Shown here piece after piece: positions 54,091 through 62,786 of a stretch of DNA of 64,000 nucleotides. The stretch's first letter is position 1, and every line of letters starts with the position of its first letter. The stretch spans positions 2,507,001-2,571,000 of the forward strand of contig NZ_CP160035.1 in assembly GCF_040703125.1 (NCBI RefSeq), in the 5' to 3' direction. Under the pieces are notes generated by a model that made no database searches, had not been told where the DNA came from, and saw only the letters and a program-made list of their open reading frames with translations. The stretch is from Flavobacterium ovatum (GTDB taxonomy: Bacteria; Bacteroidota; Bacteroidia; Flavobacteriales; Flavobacteriaceae). The position numbers were made by a program, and so were the translations under genes.

Positions 54091-55110
54091 ATGCCAGAAG
54101 AAAATATCAGTCATATCAATTTTGACGAAATAAACAAAAAAGCAATTTCACAACCGCTAATTAAACACATGTATACCGCAGATCCTTCGGCGCATGTTTT
54201 TAACGGAAAAATATATATTTATCCTTCTCATGACATCGAAGCGGGAATTCCATTTAATGACAACGGAGATCATTTTGGGATGGAAGATTACCACGTTATT
54301 TCTATGGATAGCCCAACAGGGGAAGCTACAGATAACGGTTTAGCGCTACACGTAAAAGATGTGCCTTGGGCCGAAAGACAAATGTGGGCGCCTGATGCTG
54401 CTACTAAAGATGGAAAATATTATTTGTATTTCCCAGCCAAAAGAGCCAACGGAATTTTCCAGATTGGGGTTGCTATTAGCGATTCTCCGGTTGGACCATT
54501 TATTGCTGAACCAGAAGCGATTGAAGGTAGTTATTCTATCGATCCAGCTGTTTTTTGTGATGATGACGGTAGTTACTACATGTACTTTGGTGGAATTTGG
54601 GGCGGTCAATTGCAAAACTATAGAAACAATAGTTATGATGTAAACCACAAAGAACCAGTAGGAAATGAGTTGGCTTTAAAACCAATTATGGCAAAGCTTT
54701 CTGCTGATATGAAAAGTTTTGACGAATCGGTAAAAGAAATCGAAATTCTGGATGAAAACGGAAAACCACTTTTAGCAGGAGACAACGACCGTCGCTTTTT
54801 TGAAGCTTCGTGGATGCACAAGTATAATGGCAAATATTATTTCTCTTATTCAACAGGAGACACCCATTTTATCTGTTATGCTACAGGAGACAATCCTTAC
54901 GGGCCGTTTACCTATCAAGGTCGAATTTTAAACCCTGTTATTGGTTGGACATCGCACCATTCTATCTGTGAGTTCGAAAATAAATGGTATTTATTCTATC
55001 ACGATTCTAGTTTGTCGGAGGGAGTTACCCACTTAAGATCGGTAAAAGTGGCTGAAATCACTTATGATCAAAATGGAAAAATCAATACGTTAGATCCATA
55101 TTTGGAATAA
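54091..55110 (+). CDS. GH43 beta-xylosidase/alpha-L-arabinofuranosidase, cytoplasmic
   Basis: A 339-residue five-bladed propeller glycosidase without a signal peptide, hence cytoplasmic. The catalytic triad of the family is visible: base D31 in YTADPSAHVF, pKa modulator D151 in SYSIDPAVF, and acid E238 in FFEASWMHKY. The long Tyr/Phe-rich blades (GKYYLYFPAK, GSYYMYFGGIWGG) fit GH43 enzymes from xylan loci. It lies 6 bp after the transporter gene, so transporter and enzyme are co-expressed: imported short xylo-oligosaccharides are cut to xylose for XylA. Subfamily cannot be settled by eye. A terminator follows at 55209. Confidence 0.92.
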   Translation: MPEENISHINFDEINKKAISQPLIKHMYTADPSAHVFNGKIYIYPSHDIEAGIPFNDNGDHFGMEDYHVISMDSPTGEATDNGLALHVKDVPWAERQMWAPDAATKDGKYYLYFPAKRANGIFQIGVAISDSPVGPFIAEPEAIEGSYSIDPAVFCDDDGSYYMYFGGIWGGQLQNYRNNSYDVNHKEPVGNELALKPIMAKLSADMKSFDESVKEIEILDENGKPLLAGDNDRRFFEASWMHKYNGKYYFSYSTGDTHFICYATGDNPYGPFTYQGRILNPVIGWTSHHSICEFENKWYLFYHDSSLSEGVTHLRSVKVAEITYDQNGKINTLDPYLE

Positions 55111-55208
55111 AAAGTAAATACTAATGTCTCAACTTTTTAAGTTGGTCAATTTTTTGAGCCTTGTTGCTGTACGCATCTTTCGGTTCGAATAAAATGATTT
55201 TGGTTGGT

Positions 55209-55256
55209 ACTGTCAGTATTTGCTGGATTTTAATTCAGCAGTACTGACAGTTTTTA
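55209..55256 (+). terminator. Terminator after the GH43 gene
   Basis: ACTGTCAGTA (55209-55218) and TACTGACAGT (55242-55251) pair, with an inner GCTG/CAGC helix, and five T follow. It ends the operon that begins with the GH3 gene or the kelch gene. Confidence 0.85.
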
Positions 55257-55303
55257 ACACGAATCAGGGGTTGAAATGCTACGATGGTTTTAGTTTTTCG
55301 ACC

Positions 55304-55441
55304 GTCACTTCGAGTGTTTTTTGATAGTAATGCGATAGCTTTACTATTAAAAAATGTATCGAGAAGCTACAGTAAATATCGTTCTCGATACATTTTATTA
55401 AAAAAGCTATCGCATCCGCGGAGGCGGACACTCGAATTGAC
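55304..55441. repeat. Nested 138-bp palindromic intergenic element
   Basis: Three pairs of arms lie inside each other: GTCACTTCGAGTGT against ACACTCGAATTGAC (one mismatch), ATGCGATAGCTTT against AAAGCTATCGCAT, and AATGTATCGAGAA against TTCTCGATACATT. It encodes nothing and resembles dispersed palindromes that I associate with Flavobacterium intergenic regions. Confidence 0.75.
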
Positions 55442-55551
55442 TAATAATTAATTTAATAGGTCAATCAACTCTTGTGTCGAATTACTAATACGAAAGTCAT
55501 CATGACTTGAAAGTTATCCAAATGAGTACTAACCATAATAATTACAACGTC

Positions 55552-56673
55552 ATGAATTATAAAAATATCTCGGCAGTTTTTATAGCATTTACACTATTTT
55601 CTTGCTCCACAACAAAAAAAACAACGCAGTCTCCAAAACCCAAAAATGTAATTCTGCTAATTAGTGACGGAACAGGTTTGTCGCAAATTTCGTCCGCATT
55701 TTTCTTCAAAGATTCAAAACCCAATTATACTCGATTTAAAAATATTGGACTGATAAAAACATCTTCTGCAGGTCAGGAGATAACCGATTCGGCCGCTGGC
55801 GCAACTGCATTTAGTTGTGGTGTCAAAACTTTTAATAGCGCAATAGGAGTTGCAAATGACTCTACAGCAGTACAAACAATTGTTGAATTGGCTTCGTCAA
55901 AAAATGTGAAGACGGGTTTAATAGCGTCTTCGGCAATTACGCATGCAACACCAGGAAGTTTTTTTGGTCACCAAATTAATCGCGGTATGGGGGACGAAAT
56001 AGCAGTAGACTTATTAGGTGGTAAAGTCGACTTTTTTGCAGCAGGCGGATTGAAATATTTTACAAAGCGAAAAGACAAACGAAATTTGGTCACCGAATTA
56101 ACAGCGCTAAACTATAAAATTGACACTACAGCTTTAGGGAATTTTGCTCAAATTAAATCAAGCCAAAAAGCGGGTTTTCTTTTAGCTAAAGATCAGTTGC
56201 CAAAAATGTCTCAAGGTAGAGGTGATTTTCTTTCGAATGCAACCGAATTGGGAATCCAATTTTTAAGTAAAGACAATGCACCCTTTTTTATAATGACAGA
56301 AGGTTCTCAAATTGATTGGGGCGGGCACGATAACGATGCTCCTTATTTGATTGCTGAATTATTAGACTTTGATAATCTTATTGGTAAAGTATTGGATTAC
56401 GCCGAGAAAGAGGGTAATACTTTAGTCGTGGTTACTTCTGACCATGAAACAGGTGGGTTCACACTATCTGCTAAAAGAAAAAAGAAAGCAGACGGAACGG
56501 AATATGATGATTATAGCAAGGTAGGAACTTCATTTTCTACAGGCGGACACTCTGCTACTTTAATTCCGGTTTTTGCTTTTGGACCAGGGTCAGAAGAGTT
56601 TAATGGTATTTATGAAAACAATGAAATTTTTTCGAAAATAGTAAAACTGACAGGTTGGGATACAAAAAAGTAA
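55552..56673 (+). CDS. Alkaline phosphatase family lipoprotein
   Basis: A 373-residue phosphatase. The start at 55552 (MNYKNISAVF) is preferred over an upstream Met at 55507 because it gives a normal lipoprotein signal (lipobox LFSC, Cys18). The PhoA-type core is clear: metal ligand in VILLISDGTGLSQ, nucleophile S80 in TDSAAGATAFSCG, and metal ligands in EGSQIDWGGHDND and VVTSDHETGGF plus GGHSATL. It hydrolyses phosphomonoesters in the periplasm or at the surface. It opens the second secreted gene set, 119 bp before an SMP-30 gene. Why a phosphatase sits in a xylan locus is not evident. Confidence 0.9.
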   Translation: MNYKNISAVFIAFTLFSCSTTKKTTQSPKPKNVILLISDGTGLSQISSAFFFKDSKPNYTRFKNIGLIKTSSAGQEITDSAAGATAFSCGVKTFNSAIGVANDSTAVQTIVELASSKNVKTGLIASSAITHATPGSFFGHQINRGMGDEIAVDLLGGKVDFFAAGGLKYFTKRKDKRNLVTELTALNYKIDTTALGNFAQIKSSQKAGFLLAKDQLPKMSQGRGDFLSNATELGIQFLSKDNAPFFIMTEGSQIDWGGHDNDAPYLIAELLDFDNLIGKVLDYAEKEGNTLVVVTSDHETGGFTLSAKRKKKADGTEYDDYSKVGTSFSTGGHSATLIPVFAFGPGSEEFNGIYENNEIFSKIVKLTGWDTKK

Positions 56674-56791
56674 ACTAATAACACAAGTTATAATTAACTC
56701 GGTATAATAGACATACGGTTGCTTTCTTATTGTTCGTTAAGCGATTTTGTTTAATAAAATTTCAAAAGGATTAATTTCAAAAACTAATAAA

Positions 56792-57727
56792 ATGAAAAAG
56801 TCTACAATTTTTATTAAACAAAGTGTAAAGCAAATTGTTACTACTATAGCTTTAATGGTATTATTCACATTGTCTGGATATGCGCAACAATCTGAAATTC
56901 AATTCCCTGTAAAAGTGGGGGTAAAACCAGAAAGTATTACAAAAGGTTTTAATGACAATTACTATGTTACCCTTATGAATGGGGCAGAGCAAGGTGATGG
57001 TGAAGTAGTTGAAATCTCTAAAAATGGCGTAAAAATTTTTGCAAAAGGTTTTGATGAACCCAAAGGTATTGTCTATCTAGAAGGTCATTTGTATTTATTG
57101 GACTTAACTCGAATTTGGAAAGTCGATAGTGCTGGTCATGCAACTGTCTTTGTAAAAAAAGAGGATTTTCCCAAAGTAGTTTTGTACTTGAATGATGTTG
57201 CAGTTGATGCTAAAGGTAAAGGAATTTATGTGGCTGACATGGGAGCAGTAAAATATATGCGTGACGAAAATAAAGTGCTTTGGCCGCTTGAAAGTGAACA
57301 GGCTAAGTTAGTTCCGCAATTGGGTCGTATTTATCATGTTGATTTGGATGGAGTTGTATCCATAACGCAAGATACATCTCCCTTGATGTTGAACCCAAAT
57401 GGAGTAGGCGTGGACAACAATGGCAATATTATGGTGGGTGCTTTTTTTCTTGGTAATTTTTTAGTGAAACGTGATGGTAAATTAACTCCGTTGAAAGGAC
57501 AATTCCGAGGTGCTGATGGAGTAGAGCAAGATAGTATAGGCAATTATTATGTTAGTAGTTGGACGGCAGGAGCGGTTTGGAAAATTGATGGAAAAACCGA
57601 AAAAGCAACCGTTTTAATTGAGGGTTTGAAATCGGCTGCAGACTTTTATTTAGAAGAAGATAAAGGGCGTTTACTGCTTCCTGATATGCTAGCAGGGATG
57701 ATATATGCCGTTAGTATTGAGAAGTAA
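56792..57727 (+). CDS. Secreted SMP-30/gluconolactonase-like beta-propeller
   Basis: A 311-residue exported protein (start at 56792, MKKSTIFIKQ; signal peptide about 1-32, cleavage near YAQ-Q). Six-bladed propeller strands are visible (FNDNYYVTLMNG, PKGIVYLEGHLYLLD, LNDVAVDAKGKGIYVADMG, NPNGVGVDNNGNIMVGAF, GADGVEQDSIGNYYVSSW, LLLPDM). The N-D and N-G pairs at strands 3 and 4 fit the metal site of SMP-30 lactonases. It may hydrolyse a sugar lactone or bind a sugar; the exact role is unknown. A second SMP-30 protein is encoded at the window end. Confidence 0.75.
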   Translation: MKKSTIFIKQSVKQIVTTIALMVLFTLSGYAQQSEIQFPVKVGVKPESITKGFNDNYYVTLMNGAEQGDGEVVEISKNGVKIFAKGFDEPKGIVYLEGHLYLLDLTRIWKVDSAGHATVFVKKEDFPKVVLYLNDVAVDAKGKGIYVADMGAVKYMRDENKVLWPLESEQAKLVPQLGRIYHVDLDGVVSITQDTSPLMLNPNGVGVDNNGNIMVGAFFLGNFLVKRDGKLTPLKGQFRGADGVEQDSIGNYYVSSWTAGAVWKIDGKTEKATVLIEGLKSAADFYLEEDKGRLLLPDMLAGMIYAVSIEK

Positions 57728-57793
57728 AAACTAATTATTTGGCTTTTTAATATCCAAATTGATTAATAAATTCTAGTAATTAAATATAAAAAC

Positions 57794-59047
57794 ATGCATT
57801 TAAAAATCAATATTGTATTAGCAGGATTTCTATCAATTTCTTTAGGTAGTACAGCACAGCAGCTCGAAAAACCAATAGTAAATAAAAAAACGGTTTTCGA
57901 AGGAAATAAGGAAACAATTGCTGTAGAAGCAGAGCATAATTATAAACAAAGCAAAAACGAAATCAGACAATGGTATCGAACATCATCAACTGAAACTCCT
58001 AAAGTAGGTAGAGATGAAGATGAAAATCACAACCTTGGAGCGAGTAACAACGCTTATTTAGAAATCCTACCCGACACAAGAGTAACTGCTGAAGATGAAC
58101 TTATTGTAGGCGAAAATTTTTCGAATGAAGCAGGACAAATGGGTATTCTTCATTATAAAGTAAAATTTAGTACTCCCGGACGTTATTATGTTTGGGCGCG
58201 AATATTTAGCATGGGTGCCGAAGACAATGGACTACACGTAGGCATTGATGGTACTTGGCCAGAACACGGACAACGCATGCAATGGTGCCAAGGGAAGAAG
58301 GAGTGGACTTGGGGAAGTGCGCAACGTACAGAGTTGATTCACTGTGGTGTTGCCAAACAAATTTATTTAGATATCCAAAAAGCGGGGATACACGATATTC
58401 AGTTTAGCATGCGCGAAGATGGTGTCGAACTGGATAAATTTCTCCTAACGAAAGACATTGATTATGTTCCAAATGGAGAAGGTCCCGCAGAAATAAAAAA
58501 ACAGCTTACAGCTCTTTCTTATATTGACGAAATTGGAAAAACTGTGAATGGAACGAAAATCATGAAAGCTATTGATTTTCCTATTGAAAACACCAATTTT
58601 TATGTGGATAATGCATGGTTGGCAATAAATCCTGAAAAACATAAAGAGGCTACGGTCACAACAGATTTTCCTTATGAAAATGGGGTATACGATATCATTT
58701 TTGTAGGTGTTGGAGAAAATGATGGACAATCAGGTTTTCAAATGTTAATAAACGGAAAAGAGGTGGGTAAATATTCCGCTCCTTTGAGTAAGAATTCCTT
58801 CGAAGAAAGCATTAAATACAACAAATTATGGAAAAACATTGCCCTTAAAAAAAGCGATAAAATAACGGTAATTGCCACAGTGGGAACTGATGGGACAGAA
58901 TTTACTCGTGGACGTTGGGGAGGAATTGTATTTGCTCCAAAGTCAAAGGGAAAAGATGTTCTTAAAAATTCAAAAGTATTTTCTATAAAGAAAAACGTCG
59001 GATCGGAAACTATTGTGAGCGGATCAATAACTAATACCAAAAAATAA
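57794..59047 (+). CDS. Secreted carbohydrate-binding protein with GH115 C-terminal-like domain
   Basis: A 417-residue exported protein (signal peptide about 1-21, cleavage near STAQ). Residues about 40-225 form a beta-sandwich like the C-terminal domain of GH115 glucuronidases and CBM6/35-type modules: AVEAEHNYKQ at the start, STPGRYYVWARIFSMG, and MREDGVELDKFLLTKD at the end. A second sandwich follows (about 250-395) with YDIIFVGVGENDGQSGF and RGRWGGIVFAP. No catalytic residues are evident. GH115 acts on glucuronoxylan, so a free-standing domain in this locus may bind xylan side chains. It lies 5 bp before the third GH10 gene and is co-transcribed with it. Confidence 0.65.
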   Translation: MHLKINIVLAGFLSISLGSTAQQLEKPIVNKKTVFEGNKETIAVEAEHNYKQSKNEIRQWYRTSSTETPKVGRDEDENHNLGASNNAYLEILPDTRVTAEDELIVGENFSNEAGQMGILHYKVKFSTPGRYYVWARIFSMGAEDNGLHVGIDGTWPEHGQRMQWCQGKKEWTWGSAQRTELIHCGVAKQIYLDIQKAGIHDIQFSMREDGVELDKFLLTKDIDYVPNGEGPAEIKKQLTALSYIDEIGKTVNGTKIMKAIDFPIENTNFYVDNAWLAINPEKHKEATVTTDFPYENGVYDIIFVGVGENDGQSGFQMLINGKEVGKYSAPLSKNSFEESIKYNKLWKNIALKKSDKITVIATVGTDGTEFTRGRWGGIVFAPKSKGKDVLKNSKVFSIKKNVGSETIVSGSITNTKK

Positions 59048-59052
59048 ATAAC

Positions 59053-60168
59053 ATGATACATAAAAAACAACGTTATCCTCAAATTGCAACGATCCTTTTT
59101 GTGGCAACGGTGTTTGCCTTTACAAGTTGTAAAAGTGTAAGCCAAAAAACTTCGTCTGAAGCAGGTCTAAAAAACGTTTCAGATTTTCCAATTGGTACGG
59201 CAATTAATATCAATAAGTTGATCAATGACCAAGCGTTAATGGCTTTGCAGATTTCAAATTTCAATAGTATCACCGCTACTAGCGATATGAAAATGCAATC
59301 GATTTTGCCTGCTGAAAACCAGTTTAATTGGAAAAAGGCCGATACTTTATTGTATTACGCCACCAAGCACAACCAACGTCTTTTTGGTCATAACCTTATT
59401 TGGCACAGCAGTACACCTAAATGGGTAGAAGAAAAAGGGGCTAAAGACAACATCTGGTTGGGTAAATTTATGAAAGAGTATATTCAAAAATATGTCGGCC
59501 GATACAAAGGAAAAGTAGCTGGATGGGATGTTGTTAACGAAGCTTTTGAATCTGCAGGAGGTGAATATAGAAAAACATTTTGGTACAATAATTTGGGTAA
59601 AGAATATATAGCAAATGCCTTTCGATATGCCCATGAAGCGGATCCCAATGCCGTGTTGTTTTATAATGATTTCAATATTGAGCGTGATACTACAAAATTA
59701 GATGCCGTTTTAAAAATGGTCGAAGACTTTAAAAAAGAGGGTGTACCCATTCATGGTATTGGTTTTCAAATGCACATTCGTATGGATACGCCAGATGAAG
59801 CTATTGCCTATTCTTTGAAAAAAGCGGCAGCAACAGGTTTGCAAATTCACTTGTCGGAAGTTGATATTATTTTTAATTCGCACAATGACGAAAGGTTAGG
59901 TGGTATTGAAAAGTATAGTTCGGTAACAAATGAAATGAAGCAAGCGCAGGCTGAAAAATATAAAAATCTAGTTTTAATGTATCGCAGTATTGTGCCGAAA
60001 GAACAGCAATTTGGGATTACAGTTTGGGATTTTACAGATAGAGATTCTTGGATTAAAGGCTTTTTCAACATGAAAGATTGGCCTACTATTTATGATGATA
60101 ATTTAAAACCTAAACCTGCTTATTATGGTTTTCTAGAAGGACTAAAAATGAAAATAGAAAACAAATAA
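59053..60168 (+). CDS. GH10 endo-beta-1,4-xylanase (third copy), lipoprotein
   Basis: A 371-residue GH10 enzyme with lipobox TSC (Cys26, FAFTSC) and a complete catalytic barrel: DFPIGTAININK, GHNLIWHSSTPKW, acid/base E163 in WDVVNEAFESAGG, FYNDFNIERD, GIGFQMHIRMD, nucleophile E269 in HLSEVDIIF, and TVWDFTDRDSWIKGF. It shares only the family motifs with the other two copies. It is translated almost without a gap with the genes on both sides (5 bp and 1 bp), so it belongs to the operon of the carbohydrate-binding protein and the GH26-like enzyme. Confidence 0.94.
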   Translation: MIHKKQRYPQIATILFVATVFAFTSCKSVSQKTSSEAGLKNVSDFPIGTAININKLINDQALMALQISNFNSITATSDMKMQSILPAENQFNWKKADTLLYYATKHNQRLFGHNLIWHSSTPKWVEEKGAKDNIWLGKFMKEYIQKYVGRYKGKVAGWDVVNEAFESAGGEYRKTFWYNNLGKEYIANAFRYAHEADPNAVLFYNDFNIERDTTKLDAVLKMVEDFKKEGVPIHGIGFQMHIRMDTPDEAIAYSLKKAAATGLQIHLSEVDIIFNSHNDERLGGIEKYSSVTNEMKQAQAEKYKNLVLMYRSIVPKEQQFGITVWDFTDRDSWIKGFFNMKDWPTIYDDNLKPKPAYYGFLEGLKMKIENK

Positions 60169-60169
60169 T

Positions 60170-61183
60170 ATGAGGTATATCAAAAATAATATTGTGAAGT
60201 TTTCAACCCTACTTTTTTTGCTATTGGTTGTAAAGGTGCAGAGCCAAGAGACAAAAAATATCGGTGCGTTTTACCATGCCAAATACGAACCCCAAACCGG
60301 AATTTACCACGGTGCTGGTCAGGACAAAAAGGGTTTTAATGATTATGTAAATGCTGTTGGACACGATAAAACGCCAGCAATTTACATGACGTATGTCAAT
60401 ATAACGTCACCAGTAAAAAGGATTGAAAGTTGGGGGAAAGGTTTGAAACAAGTTTTAGATAGCTTGCCCAAAGGAATGATACCTCAAATTGGTTTAGGAT
60501 TTACGGGTGGAAAAGATACAGGAGCAGGTTTGGACAAAGAAGTTGCCAGCGGAAAATATGACAAACAATTGCAAGCATTCTATAAAGTGCTTTTGGAACT
60601 AGACAGACCGTCTTTTACCAGAATTGGTTACGAGTTCGAAGGCGATTGGAATGGCTATTCGCCTGAAAGTTTTAAAAAAGTATTCATAACTATTTCAAAG
60701 GCTTTTAAAGAAAAAAATATAAAATCGGCAACGGTTTGGTGCTCAGGCGGTGGCTCTGCAGATTTTATAAGTACAGAAAAGTTGATGGAATATTATCCTG
60801 GTGATCAATATGTAGATTGGTGGGGTATCGATATTTTTAGCCCTGAAGAATTTGATAACATTGGTTTGCAAAACTTTTTTGATGGTGCTCATAAACATAA
60901 TAAACCAGTGATGATAGGCGAGTGTACACCACGATTTGTGGGTGTAATGGATGGTGAAGTTTCTTGGGATAAATGGTTCAAACCTTTCTTCAAGATGCTA
61001 CACGACAATCCAGGAATAAAAGCATTTTGCTACATCAATTGGGATTGGGAATATTGGTCGAATAGAAATGGTTTTCCTTGGCATGATTGGAAAGATGCCC
61101 GTATAGAAAAAAATCCATTTGTATTAGAAGCATATAAAAAAGAAATGGAAAGTCCCTTATTTATTCACCTTGATAAAAAATAA
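60170..61183 (+). CDS. GH26-like secreted glycoside hydrolase (clan GH-A)
   Basis: A 337-residue exported protein (signal peptide about 1-25). Barrel features of GH26 relatives: E155 and E157 in RIGYEFEGDWNGY, the place of the acid/base after strand 4, YVDWWGIDIFSPEEF, and E251 in VMIGECTPRF, the likely nucleophile. GAFYHAKYEP at the N-terminus and FCYINWDWEYW near the C-terminus fit substrate-binding aromatic residues. GH26 includes mannanases and beta-1,3-xylanases; with GH10 directly before it, action on a xylan-type glycan is a reasonable guess. A new related family is the other possibility. Confidence 0.6.
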   Translation: MRYIKNNIVKFSTLLFLLLVVKVQSQETKNIGAFYHAKYEPQTGIYHGAGQDKKGFNDYVNAVGHDKTPAIYMTYVNITSPVKRIESWGKGLKQVLDSLPKGMIPQIGLGFTGGKDTGAGLDKEVASGKYDKQLQAFYKVLLELDRPSFTRIGYEFEGDWNGYSPESFKKVFITISKAFKEKNIKSATVWCSGGGSADFISTEKLMEYYPGDQYVDWWGIDIFSPEEFDNIGLQNFFDGAHKHNKPVMIGECTPRFVGVMDGEVSWDKWFKPFFKMLHDNPGIKAFCYINWDWEYWSNRNGFPWHDWKDARIEKNPFVLEAYKKEMESPLFIHLDKK

Positions 61184-61188
61184 TAAAA

Positions 61189-62469
61189 ATGAAAAGAGTT
61201 CTTTTTTTAATTATTTTTCTAAAATCATTCGTCGGTTTTGCTCAAGAAAACTACGGTATTTCTTCTCAAAAAGATAGACTAAGGCAATATTCGGGCCAAT
61301 GGGTAAGTGCTATAAATCCTAGTACAGATAGTGTTGCAAAACTTCCTGAAATTAAAATGAGCAGTTTGACCAATTTCGATAATCATTCGCTCACGGTTGA
61401 AGTTTTTCAAAAAGATAATTCCGATCAATACAATCCAATACTTCATGAAATTATTGGTTATGATACGGTTACCGATGCTATTTTTGCTGCTGGTCATAAT
61501 GCAAAAGGCGCATTTTTCACAGGAAAAGGCATGTTTACTTCAGAAGATCATTGGACAATGCAAGACAAAGACCTCAATGGTAATAAAACAATGAAGGTTG
61601 ATTTTAACTTTCAAAATTATACCGATGTTATATTGGAAGGCTTTGATACTAATGAAAAGAGTGTATGGAAAACAAGATACATTAAGAACAATCCTAAAGA
61701 CAAAAATATTGGTATTCAGCTTGTTTCTGTTCACAAAGAAATGCTTAAAAACCCAGAGAAAACCTTGACTGAGTTAGGTAGAATGGGGTATAGCTATGTA
61801 GAAACTTTTGTATATAAAGACGGTGGTTTTTACGGTCAAAGTCCAACGCAGTTTAAGGCGATGGTCGAAAAAGCAGGCATGAAATTTTTAGGCTCAATGA
61901 CCTTTTTCGATTCCGAAGATAAAAACGACGATGCAGCAATCTATGCGTGGTGGAACAAAACGATACAAGACCATAAAATAGCTGGTGTTGAATACCTGTC
62001 TACTTCAAATAGTAAATTAAAAGGCATCAAGACGATTAAAGAATTGCAAGAGTATTGCAATTATTATAATAAAGTTGGAAAACTCTGTAAGAAGAACGGA
62101 CTCAAGTTTGTGTACCACAACCATGCCGATGAATTTTTAAAGGTCGAAGGTGTAACCATTTATGATTACTTTCTTCAAAATACCAATTCGGACTATGTTT
62201 ATTTTCAATCAGATTTGTATTGGATGCATAAGGGAGGTGTGAATCCTATAGATTATTTCAAAAACTATCCCAACCGATTTATTAGTTGGCATGTAAAAGA
62301 TTACAAAGAATTAGGCGAAAGTGGAAAAATAGATTTCAAGGATATTTTTAACTATCAAAAAATAGCTGGAGTAAAGTACATCTTGTCTGAAGTGGAAGAT
62401 TATAATTTTCCGCCTTTGTATAGTGTCGACTTAGCTTGGGAATATATTTATTATGAATTATTGAAATAA
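61189..62469 (+). CDS. Secreted lipocalin-like/sugar isomerase-epimerase fusion protein
   Basis: A 426-residue exported protein (signal peptide about 1-18, cleavage near GFA-Q). Residues about 30-170 form a lipocalin-like beta domain (YSGQWVSAINPSTDS, HEIIGYDTVTDAIFAAG, SEDHWTMQDKDL). Residues about 175-426 form a xylose-isomerase-like TIM barrel of the AP endonuclease 2 superfamily: IGIQLVSVHKEML, GYSYVETFVYKDGGFYG, KFVYHNHADEF with metal-type His residues, FQSDLYWMHKGGV, WHVKDYKELGESGKIDF and a final SEVEDY Glu. Secreted relatives act on 3-keto sugars or similar. A lipocalin fusion is unusual. It follows the GH26-like gene by 5 bp. Confidence 0.7.
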   Translation: MKRVLFLIIFLKSFVGFAQENYGISSQKDRLRQYSGQWVSAINPSTDSVAKLPEIKMSSLTNFDNHSLTVEVFQKDNSDQYNPILHEIIGYDTVTDAIFAAGHNAKGAFFTGKGMFTSEDHWTMQDKDLNGNKTMKVDFNFQNYTDVILEGFDTNEKSVWKTRYIKNNPKDKNIGIQLVSVHKEMLKNPEKTLTELGRMGYSYVETFVYKDGGFYGQSPTQFKAMVEKAGMKFLGSMTFFDSEDKNDDAAIYAWWNKTIQDHKIAGVEYLSTSNSKLKGIKTIKELQEYCNYYNKVGKLCKKNGLKFVYHNHADEFLKVEGVTIYDYFLQNTNSDYVYFQSDLYWMHKGGVNPIDYFKNYPNRFISWHVKDYKELGESGKIDFKDIFNYQKIAGVKYILSEVEDYNFPPLYSVDLAWEYIYYELLK

Positions 62470-62786
62470 TCCACCACCAACTGAAAGTTTTACTAACTAT
62501 TTTTTGCCACAGATTATTAGAAAGTGGCGGCACTTTGACAATGCGGTACTAAATTTAATTTAGATTAAAACCTAAATTATTATTTGCGAAAATCTGCCAA
62601 ATCTGCGTGCAAACTTTTTTCACGCAGATTTTCGCAGATGTAGCAGATTTTAAAAGAGTTAACTAGAGTGAACAATGGTAGCAATGATTAATCAGTATAT
62701 AATCTGTGGCTATATTTTTTCAAACAGAATCAAAATGAACTATAGCATATCGTTTTAGTCATGCCCGTAACCAATAAAATTAAATT
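62470..62786. repeat. Intergenic region with CACGCAGATT palindrome (second copy)
   Basis: 317 bp without a gene. AATCTGCGTG (62600-62609) and CACGCAGATT (62621-62630) form a stem with an 11-base loop, flanked by further GCGAAAATCTGC-type repeats. It shares arms with the element at 51446-51495. The isomerase operon probably ends here. Confidence 0.6.

Noticed and set aside
55507..55551. Upstream in-frame Met for the alkaline phosphatase
   Set aside because: It would hide the lipoprotein signal behind 15 polar residues.
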